From: Hericium rajendrae
Lineage: Eukaryota > Basidiomycota > Agaricomycetes > Russulales > Hericiaceae
Assembly (NCBI GenBank): GCA_033439255.1
Contig: CM065885.1
Coordinates: 1,054,001 to 1,118,000, forward strand
Reading direction: 5' to 3'
Length of the DNA: 64,000 nucleotides
The stretch's first letter is position 1, and each line of letters starts with the position of its first letter. Shown one piece after another: positions 10,701 to 19,374 of this stretch. The position numbers were made by a program, and so were the translations under genes. The notes beneath the pieces were generated by a model, which saw only the letters and a list, made by a program, of their open reading frames with translations, was not told where the DNA came from and did no database searches.

Positions 10701-11342
10701 TTTGGTGGGCCATTTGAGACGGGTGATTTCGCTCATGAAGCAGGTGCTAGCGATGCACATGTCGAGTATGGAGAGCTGGTGGTCGGGGACTACCTTGCGG
10801 GAGGCCTGTAGAGCAACGGTTGGTTGAAGTGCGACAGTGTTGCCGGCAGCGACGAAGCTGAAGGCGTCGCTGGCGGTAACACCCTGGGTGTCGGTCGCAT
10901 CTTGGCAGCCCTGGGGGGTGAAATACCATAGCTCGATGTATCCGCCGTCGCGAAGCTTGTTGAGTGCGAAAGCTGAAGGACGGGGTGAAGGCGTGTTAGC
11001 GACGCTAAGCGAGGAGTTAAAATCGCCTAGTTTGGGTCTCTTTTTCTCGGCCTCTAACTCGGCCTGGATGTCGAGCTCGCGTTGGGCAGCGTCGGCGGCG
11101 GCGCGACGCTGGATTTCCGCCGCGTTGGCGATGATGAGATCTGCGTCGGTTTGGGCTGCCCAGGCCTGCAATTGCTGGTTTTGAAAGACCGACCATTGTG
11201 CGATAAGGCGTTCGACGGCGAGAGTGTCGTCAACGTCATCGGGCTCGCGCCATAGGGCTCGCGAAGCGGCGAAGGCGGGAGCGGTATAGTCGGGACAGAA
11301 CTGTGTGGAGGGATCTACGATAAGACGGACAGGATTAGCCAT
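7689..11342 (-). CDS. Gag-RT-RNase H polyprotein (unspliced reading)
   Basis: One uninterrupted frame of 1,217 codons starts at the same ATG as the spliced Gag and ends at 7689. The C-terminal ~620 residues are reverse transcriptase followed by RNase H. RT landmarks: PLSIVPKANNPNKFCLIQNFS, the block CAIRDVAEAYRTVPLHPSQW, and KWVDDHAF (a VDD variant of the usual YxDD catalytic box). RNase H landmarks: NAFSDASSGIG, a glutamate in WAEAIGFEF, and the final acidic motif in VYGDNKGVVEGW. The stretch encoded by the intron and by the zinc-knuckle exon is translated here in another frame as Pro/Arg/Thr-rich filler. Pol may therefore be made by intron retention, or from spliced RNA by a +1 shift near 9570. 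Either is inference. Confidence 0.7.
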   Translation of the reverse strand: MANPVRLIVDPSTQFCPDYTAPAFAASRALWREPDDVDDTLAVERLIAQWSVFQNQQLQAWAAQTDADLIIANAAEIQRRAAADAAQRELDIQAELEAEKKRPKLGDFNSSLSVANTPSPRPSAFALNKLRDGGYIELWYFTPQGCQDATDTQGVTASDAFSFVAAGNTVALQPTVALQASRKVVPDHQLSILDMCIASTCFMSEITRLKWPTKHIESLGHFFFLLINHPRLREGASGAKDIILYQAEVRKQWHDGLGTPEGFNLENINETRLELISAAYRRSSDTRIIEVCPFPFPSFSLSTDNPFLPPTTPRTSHFLIVSFLASPCVTPPRVTLLRFFSPRVTRPRVTPLMRHTAAPRIFLILPTCRRHRVTPHPPMPCIPAFSCPPASPYISPPLSFGIYFTSPASSPPSASPASPVSRTLTTYPSRISRLSPTPLAVDATPAVVEIHTKSLVPTATRAPLRAATAHDPLPRRVTATTFPAHPAGQTPIARFLAPAQVPPVPWLSAPYASAATATRSPNANPPSSGKAARHAAVATPRAASSTPTTCRSASNGNGLKAARPAPTPSATNAPAVEDGITARTLAVSRRAVEPCTPYHAAAWLRCLTNAHLLTKFPDIYDGLCHGFRVGFPLIYNTQAPLNSPTILTHAAEFHRIVSHEFLTGRYIGPFSRTELSELIGPFQSSPLSIVPKANNPNKFCLIQNFSFLHSPSASYASINHAIDSDDFPCTWATFAAFSTLVAHLPPGSECAIRDVAEAYRTVPLHPSQWPGAVVHLSNDGRFALDTNASFGGKPNCGIYGILQDAATDIIRHQGIGPISKWVDDHAFIRILHEHINRYNMLRSDQRARVVAHGGPHQSGGRLWYGGHILPSDQIEEFDEDMVFPIIDLSSSSPRSPEDARFSCNLDDVNRISEILGIPWQLEKDLPFRNEFPFTGFVWNLLHKTVAIPAAKKTKYLAAIAEWQKSEVHDLHKAQKLYGKLLHCSLVVPSGRAYLTSLEKMLGIFADTPFLRRHPPCHTSADLAWWTTTLRRPQLFRSIAEPAVVLELNAFSDASSGIGIAITIGDNWRAWRLLPNWNRDRNHRDIGWAEAIGFEFLVRTIIASRPSNDHSAPCYAVVYGDNKGVVEGWWNGRSRNHEINTVFKRTHAILAAANLCIISRYVRSASNPADAPSRGRYPSARLLTAAIPIPDELRSLIIDYDSPAHAFELKAARSTHLI
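9565..11342 (-). CDS. Gag-like protein, spliced form with zinc knuckles
   Basis: Exon 1 runs from ATG 11342 to 10473 (290 codons, MANPVRLIVDPS...). It includes a helical Gln/Ala/Glu-rich region and ends TRIIE. A donor gtttgt (10472-10467) and an acceptor ccttccag (ending 10054) bound a 419-bp intron, and exon 2 runs from 10053 to 9565. Both junctions are phase 0. Exon 2 encodes an Arg/Ser/Pro-rich stretch and then cysteine/histidine clusters: CAICLGRHSHEVAKC (C-x2-C-x4-H-x5-C) and CSGCGGRDHGANTC (C-x2-C-x4-H-x4-C, the retroviral CCHC pattern). The protein of about 452 residues would package element RNA. The intron is packed with gtgacgcg repeats. Without splicing the same start codon reads straight into reverse transcriptase. 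The splice sites are inferred. Confidence 0.7.
10054..10472 (-). repeat. gtgacgcg-repeat-rich intron of gag
   Basis: On the plus strand about ten copies of gtgacgc(g/a) or close variants occur at irregular spacing (for example near 10088, 10125, 10169, 10221, 10294, 10309, 10354 and 10363). The splice donor and acceptor fit consensus, and a possible branch site (ctcac) lies about 15-20 nt before the acceptor. At 419 bp it is several times longer than other introns in the window, and its length is not a multiple of three. Confidence 0.75.
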
Positions 11343-11530
11343 TTTTTCTTATTTTGTTTTGGGAAGGGTTGTGTGGTGTTCTGGGGAAGGATAGAATGTC
11401 TGATGGGTGAAAAAAGGCAGAAGCAGGAGTAACTAGCTAGAGAGCGGAAGCTGGCCGAAGACAATGTTGAGGTCGCAGGCGAAGAGACGATTGTCTCCGG
11501 CACTCCCAGCTTGGCCATAGACCTCAGTCT

Positions 11531-12203
11531 AGGGCAGATCTCGTACCTCGATCTGACTTAGACGCCAACCTACGAAGATGTATTGGCATTTCTAACTGGA
11601 ATATCAGACTCAAGCGGTGAGTTTTCGGGCTCACGCTACCCTACGGGAATCCGGACACGTCTGCTCGAAGTCAAACTCAGAATTCAAAATCAAGCACTGT
11701 TTTCATGGAGCACATACCCTAAATGATGGTGGATGGCACCGAACTTAAGTACGATGACCGATCAGACAGTCAATTGTACTAGTGCAGCAACCGTTGGCAG
11801 TCACTCGAGAAGGATGTGGAGTAACAGTGGCAGACGGTAGAGTCGGGGACAAGTCCGTTGTTCGCGATCATCGTGCCGGATTTTGCCGAATACCGCCGCC
11901 ATGATGCCGGCTGGGCCGCAGTGCTGGGCCAAGAGGTGACGAACCTCTGCAGACCACCATCATCTCAACTTTGCAGTACTTCAACTATATTGCAGTAGAC
12001 TTTCTTAAGCTCAGGAGTTTCCAATGATGGAAAAGTTCTTATGAGAAACAAGGGAGTATAGTGCGTCGCACGGATCTTTCTACTCAAACCGTCCTAAACT
12101 CCCACTACGCTGTAGTTTACGTTTAGGCCCGACCCATATTTCAATGTTCACTTCCCGCGTCCTTTGAGTTCAAGTTGAATATTGCCCTCTTGCTCGACAG
12201 ACC
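11531..12203. other. intergenic, no gene recognised
   Basis: This is the flank of the retroelement and the probable upstream region of the NmrA-like pseudogene. No coding stretch or RNA gene is supported. Confidence 0.4.
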
Positions 12204-13565
12204 ATGGCTCCCAAGACCATCTTGCTCACCGGCGCGACAAGGAAGCAAGACGCGCTTTCATCAATGCACTGACGTCTGTACAGGAGCGCAATCAAGAGAC
12301 GGAAGCAACAACCAGCGAGGCCCCAGATGCTCCATTTCACATCCTCGCCTTGACGCGAGACCCGTCATCTCCTTCTGCGAAGTATCTCATTAGTCGAAGC
12401 AATCTCACTGTCGTGAAGGGCGACCTAGACGACGTGGACTCTGTGCGGCGAGTGTTTGAAGAAGCGAAGGACAAACATGGTGGTGTGTGGGGCGTCCTCT
12501 GCATGTCGCAGTTTCCAGGTTTAGGGAAAGATGGATCTGTAGAAGAGAAGCAAGGCAAAGTAAGTTCGAAGCTACGTTTTGGGCTCGGAGGATCAACTCC
12601 GAGTCACTGGGGTTTGACTATCATGCAACCAACTGAGCTATATTGAACTCTGACTTTTGGTGCTAGAATCTCGTTGATCTGGCATTGGAGTACAAGACAT
12701 GTCTTTTTGTCTAATCGTCTTCGGAAAGGGGCGGTGAAAGCTATGACGAACAAGCTACAGGCGGAAGCCATCGCGCGAAGGTGGCAATAGAGCGTCACCT
12801 AAAATCCCTCGGCGACAAAGGACTTGCATAGACGTAAGTCCAAAATACCACCTCCTGTTCTTGTCTGTCCTCTGTCACTCAGACTGTGTCTACGTTGAAG
12901 GATCTTGCGTGGGAGAATTTCGACGGCACTATTGGGTCCGTCGCGACCGCTGTCCTCCAATGCGGCCTGAAGCCCACAACGAAACTTCAACTTGTGGTAC
13001 GAGCCAGAGCCTCCTCATTCCTGATAGAATCTCTTAAACAGAAATATAGGCAGTGAAGGACATCGGCGCAGTAGCTGTCGGAGTCTTCAAGGTCTGTCGT
13101 CATATGTTGTGATATCTCTTGGTCTCAAGCTACCACAGAACCCAGTGCCATACGACAAGAAGATCCTCGTGATCACCGGAGATTTCTTGACCATGCAGGA
13201 GCAGCAAGCCGCGTACCAGCGCGCAACAGGCCGCCCACGACCGGCGATACCAGCGTTCCTGGCACGCATCTTGCTGGCGATCAACTCGCATACCCGCGAT
13301 TTGTGCGTTTCTTTATTGTGCACAACGTTATCATAGTTCACCTTTATCCACCTATAGGATCAGCGTGCTCGAGCGTGTGTACGAAGCTCGGACAAGTGGG
13401 GCCGTGCCTGAGCTCGAATCGCAGAGTGAGCTGGCAAAGAAGGCGTATCCAAATATACAAACATCTGAGGAGTGGGCGAAGGGTAGGACCGCCCGTCAGA
13501 AAGATAGTTGGAAGGCCAATTGGAACCAAGTCTCACTCTGGCATTTATTTACAGGGAAACTGTAA
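12204..13565 (+). pseudogene. NmrA-like NAD(P)-binding protein, broken
   Basis: The start is typical of NmrA/isoflavone-reductase-like Rossmann proteins (MAPKTILLTGAT from ATG 12204). Downstream exons carry family segments: ALTRDPSSPSAKYL, KGDLDDVDSVRRVFEEA, VWGVLCMSQFPG, SSSERGGESYDEQATGG, VAIERHLKSLGDKG, ENFDGTIGSVATAVLQCGLKP, VLERVYEARTSGA and SWKANWNQVSLWHLFTG. At least three lesions are visible. A one-base loss around 12245-12262 shifts the frame right after the glycine motif. A TAA at 12712-12714 stands where the family has a residue just before SSSERGG. A TAG at 12829-12831 stands where a tryptophan is expected. The splice sites still look normal, so the decay is young. It might instead be a poor assembly, but three independent errors are unlikely. 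Confidence 0.8.
12576..12650 (-). other. degenerate tRNA-like sequence inside an intron of the pseudogene
   Basis: The minus strand at 12640-12629 reads tagctcagttgg, a perfect match to a tRNA internal A-box. About 30 nt further on, a hairpin with 5-bp stem cggag/ctccg (12601-12586) encloses ttgatc, which is a T-loop lacking one base. Between them agtca/tgact can form an anticodon-like stem, but with an 8-nt loop and no U33. The acceptor ends do not pair. This looks like a tRNA-derived relic rather than a working tRNA. Confidence 0.3.
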
Positions 13566-13673
13566 CACGTATTCAATGGCGTTGCAATGGGGTGCACCTT
13601 TGCCATTGCTCCTGCAACAGCGTGGCCGTGAGCTTACATTATCGTGAAATCGTTTTAAGGGTATCGTCAATTT

Positions 13674-15392
13674 CTATAACCTCCACAACCTGTCTTCTGG
13701 ACCCAAAGCCCTATTTCTCCTCACGTAAATGATCCGTAGGATCAAAGTCACCATAGCGCCCACTAACAAAAAGCCCGCATTGGTATAGTGGCCCGTCGGA
13801 TATCCTGGCGCTTCATTCGCCTTGTAAATGTAAACACCTTCGGAGAACATGAGACAAAGGGTCCATGGATCTCGCTACAGGTAGCCAGGCTTACCGATGA
13901 TCTGGCCTACTTGTCCTATAGATACATTAAGCGGCACGGCCAGTGTGGATGCCCCAGTGCTGTGCAGGTTTGCCGTGAGCCAGCTGAGGAGTGGAGGGAT
14001 GCTCGCGAACGAGAACGAGGCAGCGACGCAAAGCATTCCGTATCGCGCCTTGAAAGCCGTCGACGGAAGAGCACCTATAAAGATCGCAGGTCATCAGCAT
14101 TTCCTTGAAACTTCGTTGTGAAATATGACTTACCTTGGACTATAAAGCAGACGCCGGCGAGAAGCAAGGAAATAAAAGCGCTGATCGACCGCGCCTCGTA
14201 TCTATCCGAAAGCCATGCAACGATGACAGTCAAGACGAAAGCGACAGCGTAAGGTGGTACGGTGAACAGCTGCGCCTCAAGGCCTTCATAGCCCAGCCCC
14301 GACACGATAGTCGGCGCAAACAGCGAGATGCTGGAGAATGGCACCGAAATAGAGATATAGACGAGATAATGAAGGTACAACCGCCAATCCAGAAGCGTGG
14401 CCTTTGCATCCGCCCACACGATCTTCGAATGCCCGAGGGATGCCTCGCCTTTGATGCGGTTGGTGGCCAAACTGCGCTCCTCTGTGGAGAGCCAGCGCGC
14501 GGTCTCGGGGTAGTCGGGGAGGATGAAGTAGACGAAGATGGCGCAGACACAAGAAGGCGCGCCTTCGATGAGGAAGAGCCATCGCCAGGCTTCGAGGCCG
14601 CGCGCACCGTTCATGTGCCCGACGCCGTAGGCGATGGACCCGCCAAATGCACCTGCGAGTGTCGCACATGCAAGGATAAGGGCGATCCGGACGGCGCGTT
14701 CGCGGGCGGTATACCAGAAGGTCAGGAAGTACACCATGCCCGGGAACAAGCCGGCTTCGAAGGCGCCGAGGAGGAAACGGACAGCTACCAGGCTGCCGAA
14801 GTTGCTGACGGCGCCTAGACAAAGTGTCATTACGCCCCATGCGAACATGAGTAGTGCTAGCCATCTAGATGGCTTGAATTTCTTGAGCATGTAGTTTGAG
14901 GGCGTTTCGAAGACGCAGTAGGAAACGACGAAGACCATGAGGGCGTTGAGATATTGTTGATTCGAGATTCCCAAGGTCTGGGCGAGAGAGTCGCCCGTAT
15001 CTGCGTTCAGGACTTTCGCATTTCCCTGGCCATCAGTGAGAGTTAGATACCGTTGTCACTTGCGGGAAATACAGACGCGCACAATGTTCGAACGGTCAAG
15101 GAAGCACAGCAGATAGATAAGCATGGTCAATGGGACGATTCTCAAGTCCATACGTCTGACTAGGCTGCAAGGACAATATCAAACAGAAATTGGACACATT
15201 TCCACAGAAACAGACATACCGTCCTTCCGCTTCCTTATCAATGGTACATTCAGAGCCGTAGCCATCCTCCGTCTCAATCTCTGACGGTCCTTTCTTCGTG
15301 TCGGATTTGGTGATAAAGGGCGAGCCCGTCGATGTCTTCGGTTCAATGACCTCCGCAAGACCGTGCTTGACATGAGCCATAGACTCTGACAT
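13674..15392 (-). CDS. MFS transporter, ACS (allantoate/nicotinate) family, copy A
   Basis: This is a twelve-helix plasma-membrane transporter of the anion:cation symporter group (relatives include Dal5/Tna1-type permeases); the substrate is unknown. Start ATG is at 15392 (MSESMAHVKHGLAEV); the N-terminal cytoplasmic tail is acidic. Short exons then encode LVRRMDLRIVPLTMLIYLLCFLDRSN and the GNAKVLNADTGDSL motif typical of this family. One large exon (about 14975-14120) covers helices 3-9, including PSNYMLKKFKPSRWLALLM, RFLLGAFEAGLFPGMVYFL, WYTARERAVRIAL and FLIEGAPS. The C-terminal exons encode EAPGYPTGHYTNAGFLL, and the gene stops at 13674. All parts read through when spliced, so it looks functional. 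It is the most diverged of three neighbouring paralogues. Confidence 0.85.
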
Positions 15393-18300
15393 CGTCGCTG
15401 GCCTTGAGAACGTCGCACAATCGAAGTTGAGGATGTAAAATTGATGCGGAATGCTCGAGAGGCGTCCCCAGCGCGTACAATACACCAACAGCGGCTTTAT
15501 AACCCGTCCGGGCAGTTAATCGGCCCCGACGACTTCATATCTAGATATATGAGTACTTGCGCGCATGACGGACCGTCGCTAAGCGTGTATCAAAGGAGTA
15601 GCCTCATTGATCGCGAGCTCTTGCATGGAAGCTGAAAAGGCCCTGGAAAAGATGCATGACGGTCATCGAAGGATACCGGACATGGTCAGGTGAGGTGACT
15701 TTACGACACGAGGTCACGCGTGAGGTGCGGTCCTGAAAATAAGGACGAGATAAATTCGGAGAATCGAACCATCAACCTCAGCTCCTTCGAATAACTTAAT
15801 CATGGGTTGCGAAGTGGGTACAGGCCACGAGATCCGAGGGCGAGTGACTGGAAGTATCAACCTGATAATGCAAAAGCTCCACACGGGATTCAGTCTGAGA
15901 CAGATCGTGATAAGATTGAGTACAAATACATCGCTCATAACTGAGATCTGTACAATGGTTTCAGATACGTACGTAGGACTTGACCACTCTCGGTGCCATC
16001 CACAGACTGCAATATCAAAGCTTCGAAGCCGGCTCGCCCGGCGCCAGGCGACGATTGCTTCTGCTGTATATCCAGATGAGAAGCAGGACGACGAGTGCTC
16101 CTTCGAACACAACTGCAGCATTCGTAAAATGGCCAGTCGGATATCCAGGCGCTTCGTCCGGCTTGTAGATGAAGACGCCTATTCGTTCGCAGAACACAGT
16201 CAACTAGGTGAAGGATCATAGTAATTCAGATTCGGACATACCTATAATCTGGCCAATAGTTCCTAGAGTGACATTCAAAGCAATGGCGAGAGTCGTGGCG
16301 CTCGTGTTCCGTAGATTCACAGACATCCAAGTGATGAGAGGTGCCTGACTCGCATAGGAAAAGGAAGCTGCAGCGCAAAGCATTGCATAGCGCGCTTTGA
16401 ACGCCGTCGTGGGTAGGGCACCTGCTCACGAGTTAGCATAACAGTGTGGCCGTGAAACATGAAGGAGCTCACCTTGCACCAAAAAGCTGACACCTGACAG
16501 GACAAGGGAAGCGAATGAGCCCCACGACCATAGCCCATATCTATCTGAAATCCATGCAACGATTACCGTCACAACGAAGGCCACGGCGTACGGAGGCACG
16601 GCGAACAGCTGTGCATTCAACCCCTCGAATCCAAGGCCTGACACGATAGTAGGTGCAAAGAGGGAAATGCTGGAGAAGGGCACCGATGCAGATACGAAGA
16701 TGAGGTAATGGAGGTAGAGCCGATAATCCAGGAGCGTAGCCTTCGTGTCCGCCCACGAAATCTTGGACTGCCCGAGCGATGCGACGCCTTTGATGCGGTT
16801 TATGGCAAGCTCTCGTTCCGCTGGCGAAAGCCATGACACGGTCTCCGGGTAATCTGGGAGGAAAAACCAGACCAGAATCGCACTGGCGCATGTAGGGGCG
16901 CCTTCGATCAAGAACAACCAACGCCACCCTTGTAGACCTCTGATGCGATTCAGACGGCCCACACCGAAAGCGATGCATCCGCCAAAACCGTCGCCAAGAG
17001 TGGCGGACGCTGTGATGAGGGCGATCCGGACTGATCGCTCGCGCGGCTTGTACCAGAACGTAAGGAAGTATATGATCCCCGCAAACAGGCCGGATTCGAA
17101 GGAACCGAGGAGGAAGCGAATGCCTGTCAGGCTCGCGAAGTCTTTGGCGGCAGCCAAAATCATGGTGGCGCCGCCCCAGCCCATCATCAGGAAGGCGAGC
17201 CATCGCGAAGGGTAGAATTTTTTAAGCATGTAATTGGAGGGAATTCGGAAGATGGCGTGAGCGACGAAGAAAACCATGAGGGCCTGATTGTACTGCAGGC
17301 TCGTAATGTGGGTTGCCTGCATGAGCGCGTCACCTGTGTCTGCATTGAGGATTTTCGCATTTCCCTGCGGTAGAAAGTATGTGTAAGAATTTAAAGCCGC
17401 CGCGCTCAAACCTGAAATGTACGAACTATATTTGAACGATCCAAGAAACACAGGATGTTGATGAACATGGAAGCTGGAATAATCCGCAAGTCCAAACGTC
17501 TCACGAGCCTGACGTAAATAAGATTGAGATAATGTAATATATCCTGGGAGAACGTACCTCCGCTCTGCCGCAAGGTCGACAATGTGTATCGAGGATCCCT
17601 CGTTCACGACATCTTCGTGGCTTGTGACGACCTTCTCGACGTCGATGTCGCTGGAGGACGGAGCTGACGGAACTGACGGCTGCTTCTCGATCCTCTGGAT
17701 TCCATCAGCCATTCCAAATGGTCAAGTATGGATGCGGCGAGGGACGGCGGCGAGGGACGACGGCGTGAAATCGCAGTTAGTCGAGCAGAGAGCTTGGACT
17801 GGGATCGATCAGCAGAATCCTCTCCATGCCCGTTCTTATCAAGAAAGCGAGGTAAAATGGAGGTGAAAACAGAACTACCTGGAATGGATATGGACCAGAA
17901 AGCAGCTATAAATGTGACATCTAATTCAAGCCCCATGTCTTGCTAAAACGAGAATAGGACCCATGGGTGAGAGATGCTGGCATAAATGTGTTAAAAATGC
18001 ATGCACTTTGTGGAAAGAACCACGACGGCGAAGCAAAAGAACGCTAATTTTGGAGCTGCTGCAATCCCGTTCAGAAATAGAACATGCAGGTTTATGCTGC
18101 GCGGGGCGCTCTCGAAAGGCGGCCACTCACGACATACGAGAGGCGTCCGAACGGCTAACGCTGGTTTGCTGATGGACCGTGTGATGCGGCTTCGCTACTC
18201 AGGATCATGCACTGTCTCCCAACATGGCTTGAGGTTGAATGCCGTTCCTTGTTGCTGACATTTTGGACATCTGGCTGGCCCTGGTGCTCAAATCAAGCCA

Positions 18301-18729
18301 GCAGGTCAGTATTCCCAGATGACATGAAAGCACCCGGCGACGGAGGCGGCTTTGTCTGGATACAGTTTGAATCAGATACTAGTATGATTCAAGAACCAAG
18401 CGAATCATGGTGAAAGACAGAGCACGCTGTACACGCCAGTGATGCTGTACTCACCGTCGTCGTCGAGGTCGTTGAGATCAAGAAAGGTTGGAAAAGGCGA
18501 GTGGGCAGTCTGTCAGGTGATCTTCATTTCACAGCACGTGGTCACGGCGCGTGAAGGAGCGCGTCGCGTAGATTGGTCTTCAGTTCTTGTATGAGCCAAT
18601 ATTGAAAAGCGAACGTCTCAGACAGATTAACGCTTGCGTCCCATAGGACTTACTCGCAGGGAGATCAGTTATCGAACGCTGGGCCATAACGGTTCTGTCG
18701 ATGAACCAGTCAACTTCAAGAAGATCCTT
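15356..18729. repeat. tandem duplication unit 1 (~3.37 kb, carries MFS copy B)
   Basis: From caagaccgtgctt at 15356 to agaagatcctt at 18729 this segment matches 18744-22111 in direct orientation. It includes the first codons and promoter of copy A, all of copy B and about 1 kb upstream of B. Similarity continues through non-coding DNA. Confidence 0.85.
16015..17712 (-). CDS. MFS transporter, ACS family, copy B
   Basis: Start ATG is at 17712 (MADGIQRIEKQPS) and the stop at 16015. The family features match copy A: LVRRLDLRIIP, CFLDRSNI, GNAKILNADTGDAL, PSNYMLKKFYPSRWLAFLM, RFLLGSFESGLFAGIIYFL and YKPRERSVRIAL. A tail exon encodes GVFIYKPDEAPGYPTGHF and a last helix. The frame stays open through two early introns, but homology with copies A and C shows they are spliced. 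The N-terminal tail contains SSSDIDVEKVVTSHED, shared almost exactly with copy C and absent from A. It is near-identical to copy C along its length, including upstream DNA, and belongs to a tandem duplication. Substrate unknown. Confidence 0.85.
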
Positions 18730-18743
18730 GCCTCCCCCACCAA

Positions 18744-18801
18744 CAAGACCGTGCTTAGCCTGCGCCATAGAACCTGACGTCGTCTCTGGCCTTAAGAACA
18801 T
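18744..18801 (-). pseudogene. orphan 5' exon of a copy-A-type MFS gene
   Basis: This stretch matches the first codons of the copy A gene (MSESMAHVKHGL reads TSGSMAQAKHGL here). The start codon has changed from ATG to ACG, and the rest of the gene is absent because the duplication breakpoint falls just after these codons. It is a breakpoint relic. Confidence 0.7.
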
Positions 18802-19374
18802 CGCGCAACCAAACTCGAGGATGTGGAATCGACGCGGAATCTTCGAGAGGCGTCCCGGGCGTACATTATACCAGCAGTGGTCTTATGACCGTCCGGACAG
18901 TTAGTTGGGCCCGATGACTTCATAACTAAATATACGATTACCTGCGCATAACAGACTGTCGCTAAACATGTATCACAGGAGTAAACTCAGCGATTGCGAC
19001 CTCTTGCATGGAAGCTGAAAAGGCCCTGGAAGAGATGCACGAGAGTCATGAAAAGATACCGGACATGGTCAGACGAGGGGACCTTATGACGCGAGGTCAC
19101 ACGTGAGGTGCGGTCCTGAAAATAAAGGAGGAAATAACACTCGAAGAATCAGACCACTAACACTCCACTAATCTCAGCTCCTTGGAACGACTTGATCATG
19201 GGTCGCGACGTGGGTACAGCTCGCGAGATCCGAAGAAACGAAGTATCACCCCGGCGATGCAAAATTTTGGAGGCATATCGTGATGAAACTGGGTACAGAT
19301 ACATCTCGCAAACCTGCACAACGGTGTCGGATATGTGGGAAGTGGCCACTTCCGGCGCCATCCAGAGACTGCGA

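Larger units (their letters stand above)
5944..11530 (-). mobile_element. tyrosine-recombinase retrotransposon (Ngaro/DIRS-like)
   Basis: Read on the minus strand the element carries Gag, reverse transcriptase, RNase H and tyrosine recombinase in that order, with no integrase or protease. This is the layout known for Ngaro-type elements of the DIRS order; I see no DIRS-type methyltransferase domain. The termini are not certain. I place them at a short imperfect inverted match: ccatagacc at 11515-11523 against ggtctatgg at 5949-5957, with agtct shared just outside. No split direct repeats could be seen by eye. A perfect 14-bp palindrome (aagcccgcgggctt) lies at 6207-6220, downstream of the recombinase gene. 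All three reading frames look intact, so this may be a recent copy. Confidence 0.8.

Noticed and set aside
15755-15800. Minus-strand ggttcgattctcc resembling a tRNA B-box
   Set aside because: No A-box at the right distance, the T-stem does not pair, and the duplicated copy near 19140 does not conserve it.
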